Source: an uncultured Bacteroidales bacterium (GTDB lineage: Bacteria > Bacteroidota > Bacteroidia > Bacteroidales > Paludibacteraceae). Taken from it: a stretch of 5,391 nucleotides of DNA. Shown in pieces: positions 1-5,391 of this stretch (positions within the stretch are counted from its first letter, which is position 1; the number at the start of each line of letters is the position of its first letter). Under the pieces are notes generated by a model, which ran no database searches, was not told where the DNA came from, and worked only from the letters and a program-made list of their open reading frames with translations. The stretch is taken from assembly GCA_903873355.1 (NCBI GenBank), contig CAIQOG010000496.1, positions 1-5,391 on the forward strand. The letters run 5' to 3'. A program made the translations under genes and the position numbers.

Positions 1-462
1 GCAACTCAGGCACAAACTCTTCAATCACTTTTCGAAAAATACAGCGACGATGAGCGGTTTACCTACGTTACTGTTGGTGGTGGAATGATGAATCTTGCTA
101 ACGTAATCGGTCGTCATGGCCATCAGGATAAAAATAAAGAAATGGTTTCGAAAATGAAATCAATTAAAATTCTGACTCTCGAAGAAGGAAATTCAACACT
201 TACAAAAACATTCGTGCTTGAGCTTGATAAAGTGCTTGAAACGGCTAAATTTGAAACACTTGTAGAAGCCCGTGATAAAGGCGAACGTGTTCATATTTAC
301 TATCGTGTAAATGGAAAAGAAAGTGCGGATATGCTTATTGTTTCGAAAGATAAGAACGAAATAAGCCTGATTTGGATTAGTGGTAAAATGACTAAGGACG
401 AAATGATTCAGACTTTTTCCTGTAACGGAAAATCGGTGAGGATTGAAGAAATTGTTTCGTAG
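1..462 (+). CDS. DUF4252 domain-containing protein, 5'-truncated by window edge
   Basis: The open frame runs from base 1 to a TAG at 460-462, giving 153 visible residues; the true start lies left of the window. An ATG pair at 85-90 lies inside the conserved part and is not the start, because the residues before it (FEKYSDDERFTYVTVGGG) fit the opening of the DUF4252 domain. The first visible residues (ATQAQT) look like the end of an export signal, so probably only about 20 residues are missing. DUF4252 proteins are small, mostly Bacteroidota proteins, usually with a signal peptide or lipoprotein signal, and have no established function. The rest is charged and soluble-looking, with a VHIYYRVNGKES stretch followed by MLIVSKDKNEISLIWISGKM, typical of the family's C-terminal half. 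It contains no cysteine-rich or catalytic motif; its single cysteine lies near the C-terminus. It converges on the exporter gene on the other strand and ends just before a strong terminator. The family call is by recognition and not by search. Confidence 0.8.
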   Translation, partial: ATQAQTLQSLFEKYSDDERFTYVTVGGGMMNLANVIGRHGHQDKNKEMVSKMKSIKILTLEEGNSTLTKTFVLELDKVLETAKFETLVEARDKGERVHIYYRVNGKESADMLIVSKDKNEISLIWISGKMTKDEMIQTFSCNGKSVRIEEIVS

Positions 463-482
463 AAACTGAAGATACATTTTGT

Positions 483-507
483 TTATTAATCTTCCGAAGA
501 TTAATAA
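483..507. repeat. 25-bp perfect palindrome with one central base
   Basis: Two 12-base arms, TTATTAATCTTC (483-494) and its exact reverse complement (496-507), flank a single C. It sits 20 bases after the stop of the DUF4252 gene and directly before the terminator hairpin at 510-540. As RNA it could fold with a small loop (stem about 10 bp), but no T-run follows it on either strand, so it is not a standard terminator by itself. It could be a 3'-end stabilising stem or a protein-binding site; the sequence does not decide. Confidence 0.6.
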
Positions 508-509
508 GT

Positions 510-550
510 CAGCCGGTCAGTTGTGATAACTTACCGGCTGTTTTTATTTT
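510..550 (+). terminator. Rho-independent terminator of the DUF4252 gene
   Basis: An 8-bp GC-rich stem pairs CAGCCGGT (510-517) with ACCGGCTG (533-540). It extends after one mismatch by AGTT/AACT (519-522 with 528-531) around a GTGAT loop, and TTTTTATTTT (541-550) follows at once. Stem plus T-run in the + direction fits termination of the DUF4252 transcript. The T-run overlaps the stop codon of the convergent exporter gene (544-546). In the minus direction the stem lacks a T-run after it, so evidence for bidirectional action is weak. Confidence 0.88.
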
Positions 551-1170
551 ACCAAACTTAGAATGGTGCCTACACAACCAATCAGAATTATCACAATACC
601 CGTAATTTGATTGATTATTTTCAGTTCACGCATGTTCAATTTGTTTTTAAACCGGCTGACCAGGAAGGTAAGTGCAGTCCACCAGAGCAATGCTCCTCCC
701 AGAATAGAAAGTAACCCACAAATAAGAATGAAAAAATCAGATTGTTTGGTAATAAATTCAAAACGTGCAAAGAGTGCAATCAACACGAATAAAATCAGCG
801 GATTAGATAATGTTAGTCCTAAAGACGTGAAGAAATCGCCGGGTAAGCTGTGTTTTTTTATCGATTCATTTGGTTTGGGTTGTTGCGAAGGATTACTTTG
901 ATAAATATACCATCCAAAGAATACAACCACAAGGCTACCTAAAAGCTGTATAATAAAACGGTGAGCTTCAATAAGATCAATAACAAAACTTAGAAAGAAA
1001 AGCGTAATAATGGTGTAAATCAGGTCTGAAGTGGTTGCACCAAGTCCTGTTGCAATACCATATTTTTGACCCTTGTTCAGCGTTCGCTGGATGGTGAGCA
1101 TCCCAATCGGACCAAGTGGAACCGAAATACAAAGACCAATCAGTATACCTTTATAAATAATCTCAAACAT
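544..1170 (-). CDS. LysE/RhtB family translocator (amino-acid or related exporter)
   Basis: This 208-residue protein has the usual length for the LysE/RhtB superfamily of small inner-membrane exporters, which expel amino acids or similar small molecules using the proton gradient. The N-terminal signature is clear: PLGPIG at residues 18-23, then a QRTLNKG...G..TGLGATTSD stretch (28-49). SNP at 122-124 marks the second half, which repeats the first in inverted topology. About six hydrophobic segments are visible (roughly 5-25, 40-62, 72-90, 112-135, 146-170, 187-205), with a polar, proline- and lysine-rich loop at about 91-110 in the middle. The substrate cannot be read from the sequence. The ATG at 1168-1170 lies close downstream of a Bacteroidota-type promoter, which supports this start, and no Shine-Dalgarno sequence is seen. 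It lies 110 bases after the polyferredoxin gene on the same strand but has its own promoter, so it is probably not a working part of the tat cluster. Confidence 0.88.
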   Translation of the reverse strand: MFEIIYKGILIGLCISVPLGPIGMLTIQRTLNKGQKYGIATGLGATTSDLIYTIITLFFLSFVIDLIEAHRFIIQLLGSLVVVFFGWYIYQSNPSQQPKPNESIKKHSLPGDFFTSLGLTLSNPLILFVLIALFARFEFITKQSDFFILICGLLSILGGALLWWTALTFLVSRFKNKLNMRELKIINQITGIVIILIGCVGTILSLVK

Positions 1171-1195
1171 TACGAAGCTTTATTGTTTCCTTTTG

Positions 1196-1229
1196 CAAAG
1201 ATAGCTTTTTTTTGGGTTTTTTCGGCAAG
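1196..1229 (-). promoter_or_regulatory. Bacteroidota-type promoter of the LysE-family gene
   Basis: Read on the minus strand, TATCTTTG (1203 to 1196) matches the Bacteroidota -7 consensus TAnnTTTG exactly. CTTG (1229 to 1226) lies 22 bases upstream in the place of the -33 TTTG/TTG element. The spacer is a run of A-tracts. The predicted start of transcription would leave a short leader of about 20 bases before the ATG at 1168-1170. Confidence 0.7.
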
Positions 1230-1280
1230 AATTGCTTTCGTTTGAGGCTTATAAAGGTATTTTATTAACTTTTTAAGACT

Positions 1281-2810
1281 TTAAAATCCGAAATCATTTA
1301 TTTTCTTATCGAACTTTTTTGCATCAACGGGTTTTTTAGCCTGAAGTTGGTTACGTACACCTTCCACGTAAATGGCGACAGTTGGTTTTGAAGGACAGAT
1401 TGATTCACAAGCACCGCAACCTATGCAAAGATCTTTGGTAACTTCAGGAATGGTCAGGCCATTTTTATACGGAATCATGTGTACAGCCTGTGTCGGGCAA
1501 TGTTCGGAGCATGCTCCACAGTCTTTATTTTCGGTATTAACAATGCATTTGTCCTTTCGGAAGTTGACAATACCTATTTGCGCCAATTTCTTCTCAGGAA
1601 TTGTCAACTTTTTCAATGCTGAAGTAGGACAGACAGTAGTACAAATATTACAGTCGTAGGTACAGAATACTTCAGTGGAAAATACCAGATGAGGTTGAGT
1701 TATACCTGAAATGCCATATTGCAAAGCAGCCGGTTTCAATACCTGCATGGGGCATTTACTCACGCAAAGCTGGCAGGCAGTACAATGCTTACTAAAATGT
1801 TCGATACTTCCTGCGCCCGGAGGCATAATTGGTTGACGGGAAAAAATAGGGTCGTTTCCCGAAATAATTTTATTTGGTTTAGCGAGTGCAGCTGTTGTAA
1901 CAATTGCTCCGGTGGTCAATAAAAATGTTCTGCGACTCTTGTTTACCAGAGATTTCGGAGTTTGTGCCGTTTGTTTTTTAAAACGGTACTCGTAACTGAT
2001 TCCTCCTTTTTTGCAGGCAGTTATGCAGTTGAAGCAGCTTACACAACGCGAGTCATCTACTTCCATCTGCTTACTGTCGATGCATTGCGATTTACATTTC
2101 ATTGAACACGAACCGCACTGATTGCAGCTCGATTCATCAAATTTTATCCTGAATAGCGAGAATCCGGATAACAAACCGAGACCTGTTCCAACCGGACAAA
2201 TCACATTGCAATAGGAACGACCGTTGTTCCATGACATTTCGGTAACTTTATAGAAAAACAGTAATGAAACACCAAAAGCCAAAGGAATAAAGCTTAATTG
2301 CTTTACTTCATAAATTGAATAATTGCCACTTTTCCCCAATAAATGAGCCAAACCATTATTGGCAAAAAGAACCAATGGTTTGAAAAGCTGAGAAATAATC
2401 CGACCAAAAGTACTGTACGGATCGAAAAGAATAACCAAAAATGAACTTCCGAAAACAAAGACGATTACTGTGACTGCCAAAATGGAGTACCGTATCCAGT
2501 TTTGTGGTTTTGTATAGGAATAGCGGTATTTTCTTTTTTTACGGAAAAGGCGAGTTTTCCACGAAAGTACATCCTGCAAAGTTCCAAGTGGACAAATTAC
2601 AGAACAGTAAACTCTGCCAAACAACAGACTGAGCACCAATAGAATAATGATAACATCCAGATTTAGCGACAGCAAAGCCGGAATCCACTGAATACTTAGT
2701 AGTTGGTGAAGTTGTTCGGGTAATTTTCCCGTAAAATCTATAAAGAAAAGGAGTATTGGTAAAAAGAAAAGAATCGATAGAACAATCCGAATTTTTCGCA
2801 GGTGTTTCAT
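1281..2810 (-). CDS. NapH-NapG-like fusion polyferredoxin with internal Tat motif
   Basis: This 509-residue membrane iron-sulfur protein probably draws electrons from quinol and passes them to periplasmic acceptors. Residues 1-275 resemble NapH: four membrane helices (about 7-26, 50-66, 106-130, 170-188), a CxxxCP motif after helix 2 (C69, C73) and another after helix 4 (C201, C205). Two ferredoxin motifs follow (C229/232/235/239 and C256/259/262/266). The very basic stretch at 86-97 places the loop after helix 2 in the cytoplasm. Residues 292-298 (SRRTFLL) plus a hydrophobic run to 310 form an internal twin-arginine signal. Residues 343-480 resemble NapG/MauM, with four motifs: C343/346/349/353, C383/387/390/394, C422/431/434/438 and C462/465/468/472. 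In nitrate-reductase systems NapG and NapH are separate proteins; here they are one frame. No napA, napB or other terminal reductase is visible, so a nitrate role is not supported. It starts 91 bases after the DUF362 gene with no Shine-Dalgarno sequence, and no clear terminator follows the TAA at 1281. A member of the broader NosR/NapH/RdxA-type polyferredoxins is the alternative label. Confidence 0.85.
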   Translation of the reverse strand: MKHLRKIRIVLSILFFLPILLFFIDFTGKLPEQLHQLLSIQWIPALLSLNLDVIIILLVLSLLFGRVYCSVICPLGTLQDVLSWKTRLFRKKRKYRYSYTKPQNWIRYSILAVTVIVFVFGSSFLVILFDPYSTFGRIISQLFKPLVLFANNGLAHLLGKSGNYSIYEVKQLSFIPLAFGVSLLFFYKVTEMSWNNGRSYCNVICPVGTGLGLLSGFSLFRIKFDESSCNQCGSCSMKCKSQCIDSKQMEVDDSRCVSCFNCITACKKGGISYEYRFKKQTAQTPKSLVNKSRRTFLLTTGAIVTTAALAKPNKIISGNDPIFSRQPIMPPGAGSIEHFSKHCTACQLCVSKCPMQVLKPAALQYGISGITQPHLVFSTEVFCTYDCNICTTVCPTSALKKLTIPEKKLAQIGIVNFRKDKCIVNTENKDCGACSEHCPTQAVHMIPYKNGLTIPEVTKDLCIGCGACESICPSKPTVAIYVEGVRNQLQAKKPVDAKKFDKKINDFGF

Positions 2811-2831
2811 GGGAAATAATTTTCAATTATT

Positions 2832-2907
2832 CAATTCCCAATTTCCAATAGCAAATGAAATGCGTTAATTGGAAATTGGAAATTGGAAATTGATTTTTTG
2901 ATCAATT
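2832..2907. repeat. AATTGGA heptamer repeat and inverted repeat in the DUF362-polyferredoxin gap
   Basis: AATTGGA occurs three times in a row at 2867-2887, followed by a partial fourth copy. The array pairs with 2832-2849: the 18-base arm there is the reverse complement of 2868-2885 with one mismatch, leaving an 18-base spacer. A second small inverted repeat (AATTGAT 2888-2894, ATCAATT 2901-2907) covers the stop codon of the DUF362 gene. In the minus-strand transcript these would fold into a long AU-rich stem just before the polyferredoxin start codon. No T-run follows in the transcribed direction, so it is not a standard terminator. It may tune downstream expression or be a dispersed intergenic repeat. 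Confidence 0.65.
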
Positions 2908-3843
2908 CATTTTAATGCGTTTCACGTTCAGTTTTTCCAGATTCATTGTTCCTACATGTGCTTTTTCAGCTAATCCAATGTGTCTAACATCATTAATATC
3001 AGTGGGTTGTACCTGGGAAAACATTTTTAATGCAGCAGTATCAGCAGCAACGAAATCGGGTGAAATTATAAGCGATTTAAGCATTACAACATCGGCTTCT
3101 GATTTTCCCTGCGGACCGTTCGATTTCATAATGCGGTAGGCATCAACGATATTCAATGCAGGTTTTTTATGTTGTGTGGCAATATCGGCAATACACTGGT
3201 GTAAATCATTTAAATGGAACGTTTTTCTGTCCCAAACTATTCCCATAAGGTTTTTCATTGAAATGGAGTTTTTTGCACCACCATGATGTTTCAAAACTGG
3301 AACATTAAACCAAACATCACAGTCCAAAATTGCCTGATGAATTTTATTACTTTTCATTTTTACTCCATTAGGAATTTCAACGTCACGATAATATGAACCA
3401 TCATTTCCGGGAACCATTTTACCTCCTGCAGCATTTACAGCAGCTTCAATACCGCTGTTGGCATAACATTTCTTCCAGTCGTGGCAGGTATGGTCAAAAA
3501 CTATAATTTCAGAAGCACCGGCTAATTTGCATTGCTTTACCAAAGCTGCCACCAAATCAGGATTCGTATTTGCAGCCAGTTCGGGTGTTCTGTCCCAACC
3601 GATATTCGGCTTGATAACCACTTTTTGACCCTTTTTTACAAAGGTTTTAATACCACCAAATTCTTTTAAAGCTCTTAAAAGCATTGCTTCGGGTTCACCA
3701 CCCATTACAGCCACTAAGTCTGGTTCAGAACTAACAGCCATATTTTTAGCTGAAGTTGATAAAGTTGACCCAAAAACATTTGTTTTGACAACCGATGCCA
3801 AACCAACCAATGCTGCCGATTTAAAAAAATCACGTCTTTTCAT
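2902..3843 (-). CDS. Tat-exported DUF362 domain protein
   Basis: This 313-residue protein opens with a Tat signal: MKRRDFFK (R3, R4, F6, K8) followed by the hydrophobic run AALVGLASVV (10-19). The mature domain is DUF362. Visible family features are VVIKPNIGWDR (75-85), the NPDLVAALV helix (94-102), EIIVFDH (112-118), VPVLKHHGGAKNSISMKNL (181-199, with the KNLMG core at 197-201) and LNIVDAYRIM (230-239). DUF362 has no settled biochemical role, although members often occur with iron-sulfur proteins and some carry ferredoxin domains. Here there are only five scattered cysteines (105, 120, 126, 175, 217) and no CxxCxxC motif, so a bound [4Fe-4S] cluster of ferredoxin type is not expected. The Tat signal implies export of a folded, perhaps cofactor- or metal-loaded protein to the periplasm. 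It follows tatC by 44 bases and precedes the polyferredoxin by 91, which suggests a shared transcript and a shared pathway. The twin-arginine motif directly at the first ATG fixes the start; no Shine-Dalgarno sequence is present. Confidence 0.88.
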   Translation of the reverse strand: MKRRDFFKSAALVGLASVVKTNVFGSTLSTSAKNMAVSSEPDLVAVMGGEPEAMLLRALKEFGGIKTFVKKGQKVVIKPNIGWDRTPELAANTNPDLVAALVKQCKLAGASEIIVFDHTCHDWKKCYANSGIEAAVNAAGGKMVPGNDGSYYRDVEIPNGVKMKSNKIHQAILDCDVWFNVPVLKHHGGAKNSISMKNLMGIVWDRKTFHLNDLHQCIADIATQHKKPALNIVDAYRIMKSNGPQGKSEADVVMLKSLIISPDFVAADTAALKMFSQVQPTDINDVRHIGLAEKAHVGTMNLEKLNVKRIKMN

Positions 3844-3887
3844 AATATTTTGAGTTAAATTAAATGCAAATCAAATTCAGTATACTG

Positions 3888-4697
3888 TCAACTTCCTTCT
3901 TCAACGGGTTTCTTTTTTACCACAAAAGCACTCATTTCCCACAATGCATAAATGGGTATAAAGAACAACATGATGGTCAGTGGATCGCCTGTTGGCGAAA
4001 AAATGGCTACAATCACAAACAACGTAAAAAAGGCATGTCTTCGGTATTTGTTAAAAAAACCCCGATGTAAAATACCTAATTGCGATAAAAACCAGGCAAC
4101 AATGGGTAGTTCAAAAACCAGTCCCATAAAAAAGCAAACCATCAGGAAGGTATTCATGTACGAATCAAGCGACACGCTTTGATCAATAAACTTACTGAGC
4201 TGATAACCTGCTAAATACCTTAAAGTGAGTGGAAACAGAAAAAAATAACCTACAGCTACTCCAAGGTAGAATAAAATATTTCCGAAGAAAAAAACTCCAC
4301 CGGCATTTCTCCGCTCATTGTCATACAGAGCAGGTTTAATGAATAGAAAAAGCTGATAAATAACAAAAGGAAAGCTGAATACCAGTGCAAACCACAAAGA
4401 AGAAGTCAAATGAACCAAAAACTGTGAAGCCAGATTTATGTTTATGACTTTCACACTGAATGTGCCTGATATAAAATCCGGTAGGAAAGAATACCTTTTA
4501 CTTATTTCATTGAACCACTGGTACAAAAAGAAATCATTACGGGATGGTGCCAGAACTACATGGTCGAAAATCCATTTCATAAAAGCGAAAAACGCTAATG
4601 AAGTAATTCCTACAAATCCTGCAATGCGAAAAATGGTACTTCTTAAATCATCCAGATGATCCCAGAAAGTCATTTCACTCTCATTCTGCCTGCTCAT
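3888..4697 (-). CDS. tatC: TatC, twin-arginine translocase receptor subunit
   Basis: TatC is the six-helix inner-membrane receptor that binds twin-arginine signal peptides and recruits TatA to move folded proteins across the membrane. The 269-residue sequence has the hallmarks in order: FWDHLDDLRSTIFR at 11-24 (the HLxELR signal-binding motif, here with Asp in place of Glu at 17, R19 kept), FIKPALYDNERR at 119-130 with the conserved acidic E128 and ERR, FELP at 195-198, and SPTGDPLTIMLFFIPIYALWE at 234-254 for the last two helices. Six hydrophobic segments are visible at about 24-47, 98-120, 134-156, 181-202, 219-233 and 239-259. The first periplasmic loop (about 48-97) is longer than in E. 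coli TatC. The tail is short and charged. Its ATG overlaps the tatA stop by one base, so translation is probably coupled. No tatB is seen, consistent with a minimal TatA/TatC system. Confidence 0.96.
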   Translation of the reverse strand: MSRQNESEMTFWDHLDDLRSTIFRIAGFVGITSLAFFAFMKWIFDHVVLAPSRNDFFLYQWFNEISKRYSFLPDFISGTFSVKVININLASQFLVHLTSSLWFALVFSFPFVIYQLFLFIKPALYDNERRNAGGVFFFGNILFYLGVAVGYFFLFPLTLRYLAGYQLSKFIDQSVSLDSYMNTFLMVCFFMGLVFELPIVAWFLSQLGILHRGFFNKYRRHAFFTLFVIVAIFSPTGDPLTIMLFFIPIYALWEMSAFVVKKKPVEEGS

Positions 4698-4699
4698 TA
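4695..4699 (-). other. tatA stop / tatC start overlap (TAATG)
   Basis: The tatA stop TAA (4699 to 4697) shares its last A with the tatC start ATG (4697 to 4695). No Shine-Dalgarno sequence precedes the tatC start, so terminating ribosomes probably reinitiate here and keep the two subunits coupled. Confidence 0.85.
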
Positions 4700-4924
4700 T
4701 TTTTTATCGGAATCTTTTTTTTCTTCTTTCGGCTCTGTTTTCGGTGTTTCTTTTGTTACGTCTTTCAGTTCATTTTCCACGTCATTAAGACCTTCTTTGA
4801 AACTTCGAACTCCTTTACCTAACCCTTTCATTAATTCAGGAATTTTCTTTCCGCCAAATAATAATAAGAAAATCAGAGCAACAACAATGACAACCGGAGC
4901 GTCAATAAACAATAAGTGATTCAT
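4697..4924 (-). CDS. tatA: TatA, twin-arginine translocase pore subunit
   Basis: TatA is a small membrane protein that assembles with TatC into the transient channel for folded Tat substrates. The 75-residue protein has the standard layout: a short N-terminal stretch with one acidic residue (D8), one membrane helix (about 9-23), the hinge FGGKKIPEL (23-31), an amphipathic helix (about 32-55, [19 protein letters not shown]) and a Lys/Glu-rich soluble tail. The FGxxKIPEL form is typical of TatA/E and argues against TatB, which is usually longer. In the absence of a separate tatB this TatA may do both jobs, as in other minimal systems; that is inference. It is the first gene of the tatA-tatC-DUF362-polyferredoxin run. 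The ATG at 4922-4924 gives the expected very short N-terminus. The AAGGA immediately before the ATG is too close to be a normal Shine-Dalgarno sequence. Confidence 0.95.
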   Translation of the reverse strand: MNHLLFIDAPVVIVVALIFLLLFGGKKIPELMKGLGKGVRSFKEGLNDVENELKDVTKETPKTEPKEEKKDSDKK

Positions 4925-4961
4925 ATCCTTACGATTTTAATTATGTTTATGTATGGTGCTG

Positions 4962-4992
4962 TAAAAATACAACTTGATTTCCATTTTTACAA
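4962..4992 (-). promoter_or_regulatory. Candidate promoter of the tat cluster
   Basis: On the minus strand TATTTTTA (4969 to 4962) matches the Bacteroidota -7 box TAnnTTTG except for the last base, and a TTG (4992 to 4990) lies 20 bases upstream. Initiation here would give a leader of about 30 bases to the tatA ATG. The upstream element falls in the loop of the hairpin at 4970-5014. The match is imperfect in AT-rich DNA, so this is a weak call. Confidence 0.35.
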
Positions 4993-5014
4993 GTAAAAAC
5001 AGGAAATCAAGTTG
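4962..5014 (-). terminator. Long hairpin, probable terminator after the NodN-like gene
   Basis: A perfect 13-bp inverted repeat (CAACTTGATTTCC at 4970-4982, reverse complement at 5002-5014) encloses a second one (TTTTTAC 4984-4990, GTAAAAA 4993-4999), together nearly 20 bp of stem. Read on the minus strand it is followed by TATTTTTA, a weak T-run, 55 bases after the stop of the NodN-like gene. On the + strand a run of eight T occurs at 5023-5030, eight bases beyond the stem. It probably separates the NodN-like gene from the tat cluster. The rest of the 144-base gap (4925-5068) shows no gene. Confidence 0.6.
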
Positions 5015-5068
5015 AAGTTATATTTTTTTTGCTTATCAGTAACTAATAAACAACCTAATACAGTAATT

Positions 5069-5391
5069 CTAAATGAAATGATATAAGAAAATTATAGTTC
5101 CGTCGAAAGCTGATTTAGGGTTGTCTTTGATTTCTAACGAAACATCAATTTCAGCTTTTGATACACCACGTAGGTTTTTAAGCGATTTAAGTTTGGCATG
5201 TACCCGTACCTGACTGTTAACCAAGACTGGTTGGTTAAATCTCAGGTTTTCAATGCCATAATTCACGGTAAGTTTGGAATTTTGAACCTCTACAATTTGT
5301 TCCCAAAGGTAAGGCAATATCGAAATATTCAGATAACCATGGGCAATGGTCGATTTGAAAGGACTTTCTACTTTGGCACGCTCTTCATCCA
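5069..5391 (-). CDS. NodN-like MaoC/hotdog dehydratase, 5'-truncated by window edge
   Basis: The minus-strand frame is open from the right edge to a TAG at 5069-5071, giving 107 visible codons; the N-terminal part is outside the window. The first visible residues DEERAKVESPFKSTIAHGYL match the MaoC-like signature of NodN-type proteins, where an HxD precedes EERA and a conserved AHG follows. The later VNYGIENLRFNQPV and VRVHAKLK stretches fit the second half of the single hotdog fold. Family members are enoyl-CoA hydratase-like enzymes of about 150 residues acting in the cytoplasm on CoA thioesters; the real substrate is unknown. The catalytic Asp and His of the hydratase motif would lie just beyond the window edge, so activity cannot be judged. 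A TTG at 5315-5317 is an internal codon and not the start, since the conserved AHG block lies upstream of it. Although codirectional with tatA, the 144-base gap and hairpin suggest a separate unit. Confidence 0.85.
   Translation of the reverse strand, partial: DEERAKVESPFKSTIAHGYLNISILPYLWEQIVEVQNSKLTVNYGIENLRFNQPVLVNSQVRVHAKLKSLKNLRGVSKAEIDVSLEIKDNPKSAFDGTIIFLYHFI

Noticed and set aside
85..462. The ATG at 85 as the real start of the DUF4252 gene
   Set aside because: The frame is open to base 1, and the residues before the ATG fit the conserved domain opening and the end of an export signal, so the gene is cut by the window.
1204..1280. A terminator after the polyferredoxin gene
   Set aside because: The downstream stretch is AT-rich but has no stem of useful length followed by a T-run on the minus strand.
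1372..1659. A 95-residue plus-strand reading frame opposite the polyferredoxin gene, and similar frames at 1719-1922, 2539-2826 and 2915-3139
   Set aside because: They lie opposite or out of frame with clearly recognised genes, have no family features, and take their Cys/Gln/Pro-rich composition from the real gene's codons.
1281..2810. Assignment of the polyferredoxin to periplasmic nitrate reduction (nap operon)
   Set aside because: Architecture matches NapH plus NapG, but no napA, napB, napC or napD is present in the window, so only the electron-transfer module is supported.
3844..3887. A separate promoter for the DUF362 gene (TGAATTTG on the minus strand)
   Set aside because: The box misses the second consensus base and no TTG element lies about 20 bases upstream; the only nearby TTG is about 9 bases away.
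5069..5317. A complete 82-residue protein starting at the TTG at 5315-5317
   Set aside because: The frame continues to the right edge and includes the conserved EERA and AHG blocks of NodN-like MaoC proteins, so the TTG is an internal codon.
1..5391. CRISPR arrays, insertion sequences, tRNA or rRNA genes
   Set aside because: No spaced direct repeats of CRISPR type, no transposase frame with terminal inverted repeats, and no recognisable tRNA or rRNA segment were seen on either strand.

Overview
The window looks like a chromosomal segment of a Bacteroidota bacterium. The DNA is AT-rich, the genes lack clear Shine-Dalgarno sequences, and the region upstream of the LysE-type gene carries a good match to the Bacteroidota sigma factor promoter (TAnnTTTG box with an upstream TTG). 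The first gene belongs to DUF4252, a family found mainly in this phylum. An anaerobic or facultative member of the Bacteroidales/Marinilabiliales type fits the redox gene content, but that is inference and no taxonomic marker is present.

Layout: at the left edge (1-462, + strand) is the 3' part of a DUF4252 gene. It converges on a minus-strand LysE/RhtB-type exporter (544-1170), with a perfect palindrome and a Rho-independent terminator between them. All remaining genes are on the minus strand. In transcription order from the right edge they are: the C-terminal part of a NodN-like MaoC/hotdog dehydratase (5069-5391, cut by the window), a 144-base gap with a long hairpin, then tatA (4697-4924), tatC (3888-4697), a Tat-signal DUF362 protein (2902-3843) and a 509-residue polyferredoxin (1281-2810). 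The LysE gene follows with its own promoter. No gene-free stretch exceeds 150 bases.

The centre of interest is the four-gene cluster tatA-tatC-DUF362-polyferredoxin. The polyferredoxin reads as a head-to-tail fusion of NapH (four membrane helices, two CxxxCP motifs, two ferredoxin motifs) and NapG (four ferredoxin motifs). The join is marked by an internal twin-arginine motif where NapG would normally have its N-terminal Tat signal. The DUF362 protein also starts with a textbook Tat signal. The cluster therefore encodes a minimal TatA/TatC translocase next to two probable substrates, which together look like a quinol-linked electron-transfer module exposed to the periplasm. No terminal reductase or oxidase is encoded in the window, so the final electron acceptor and the physiological role stay open.
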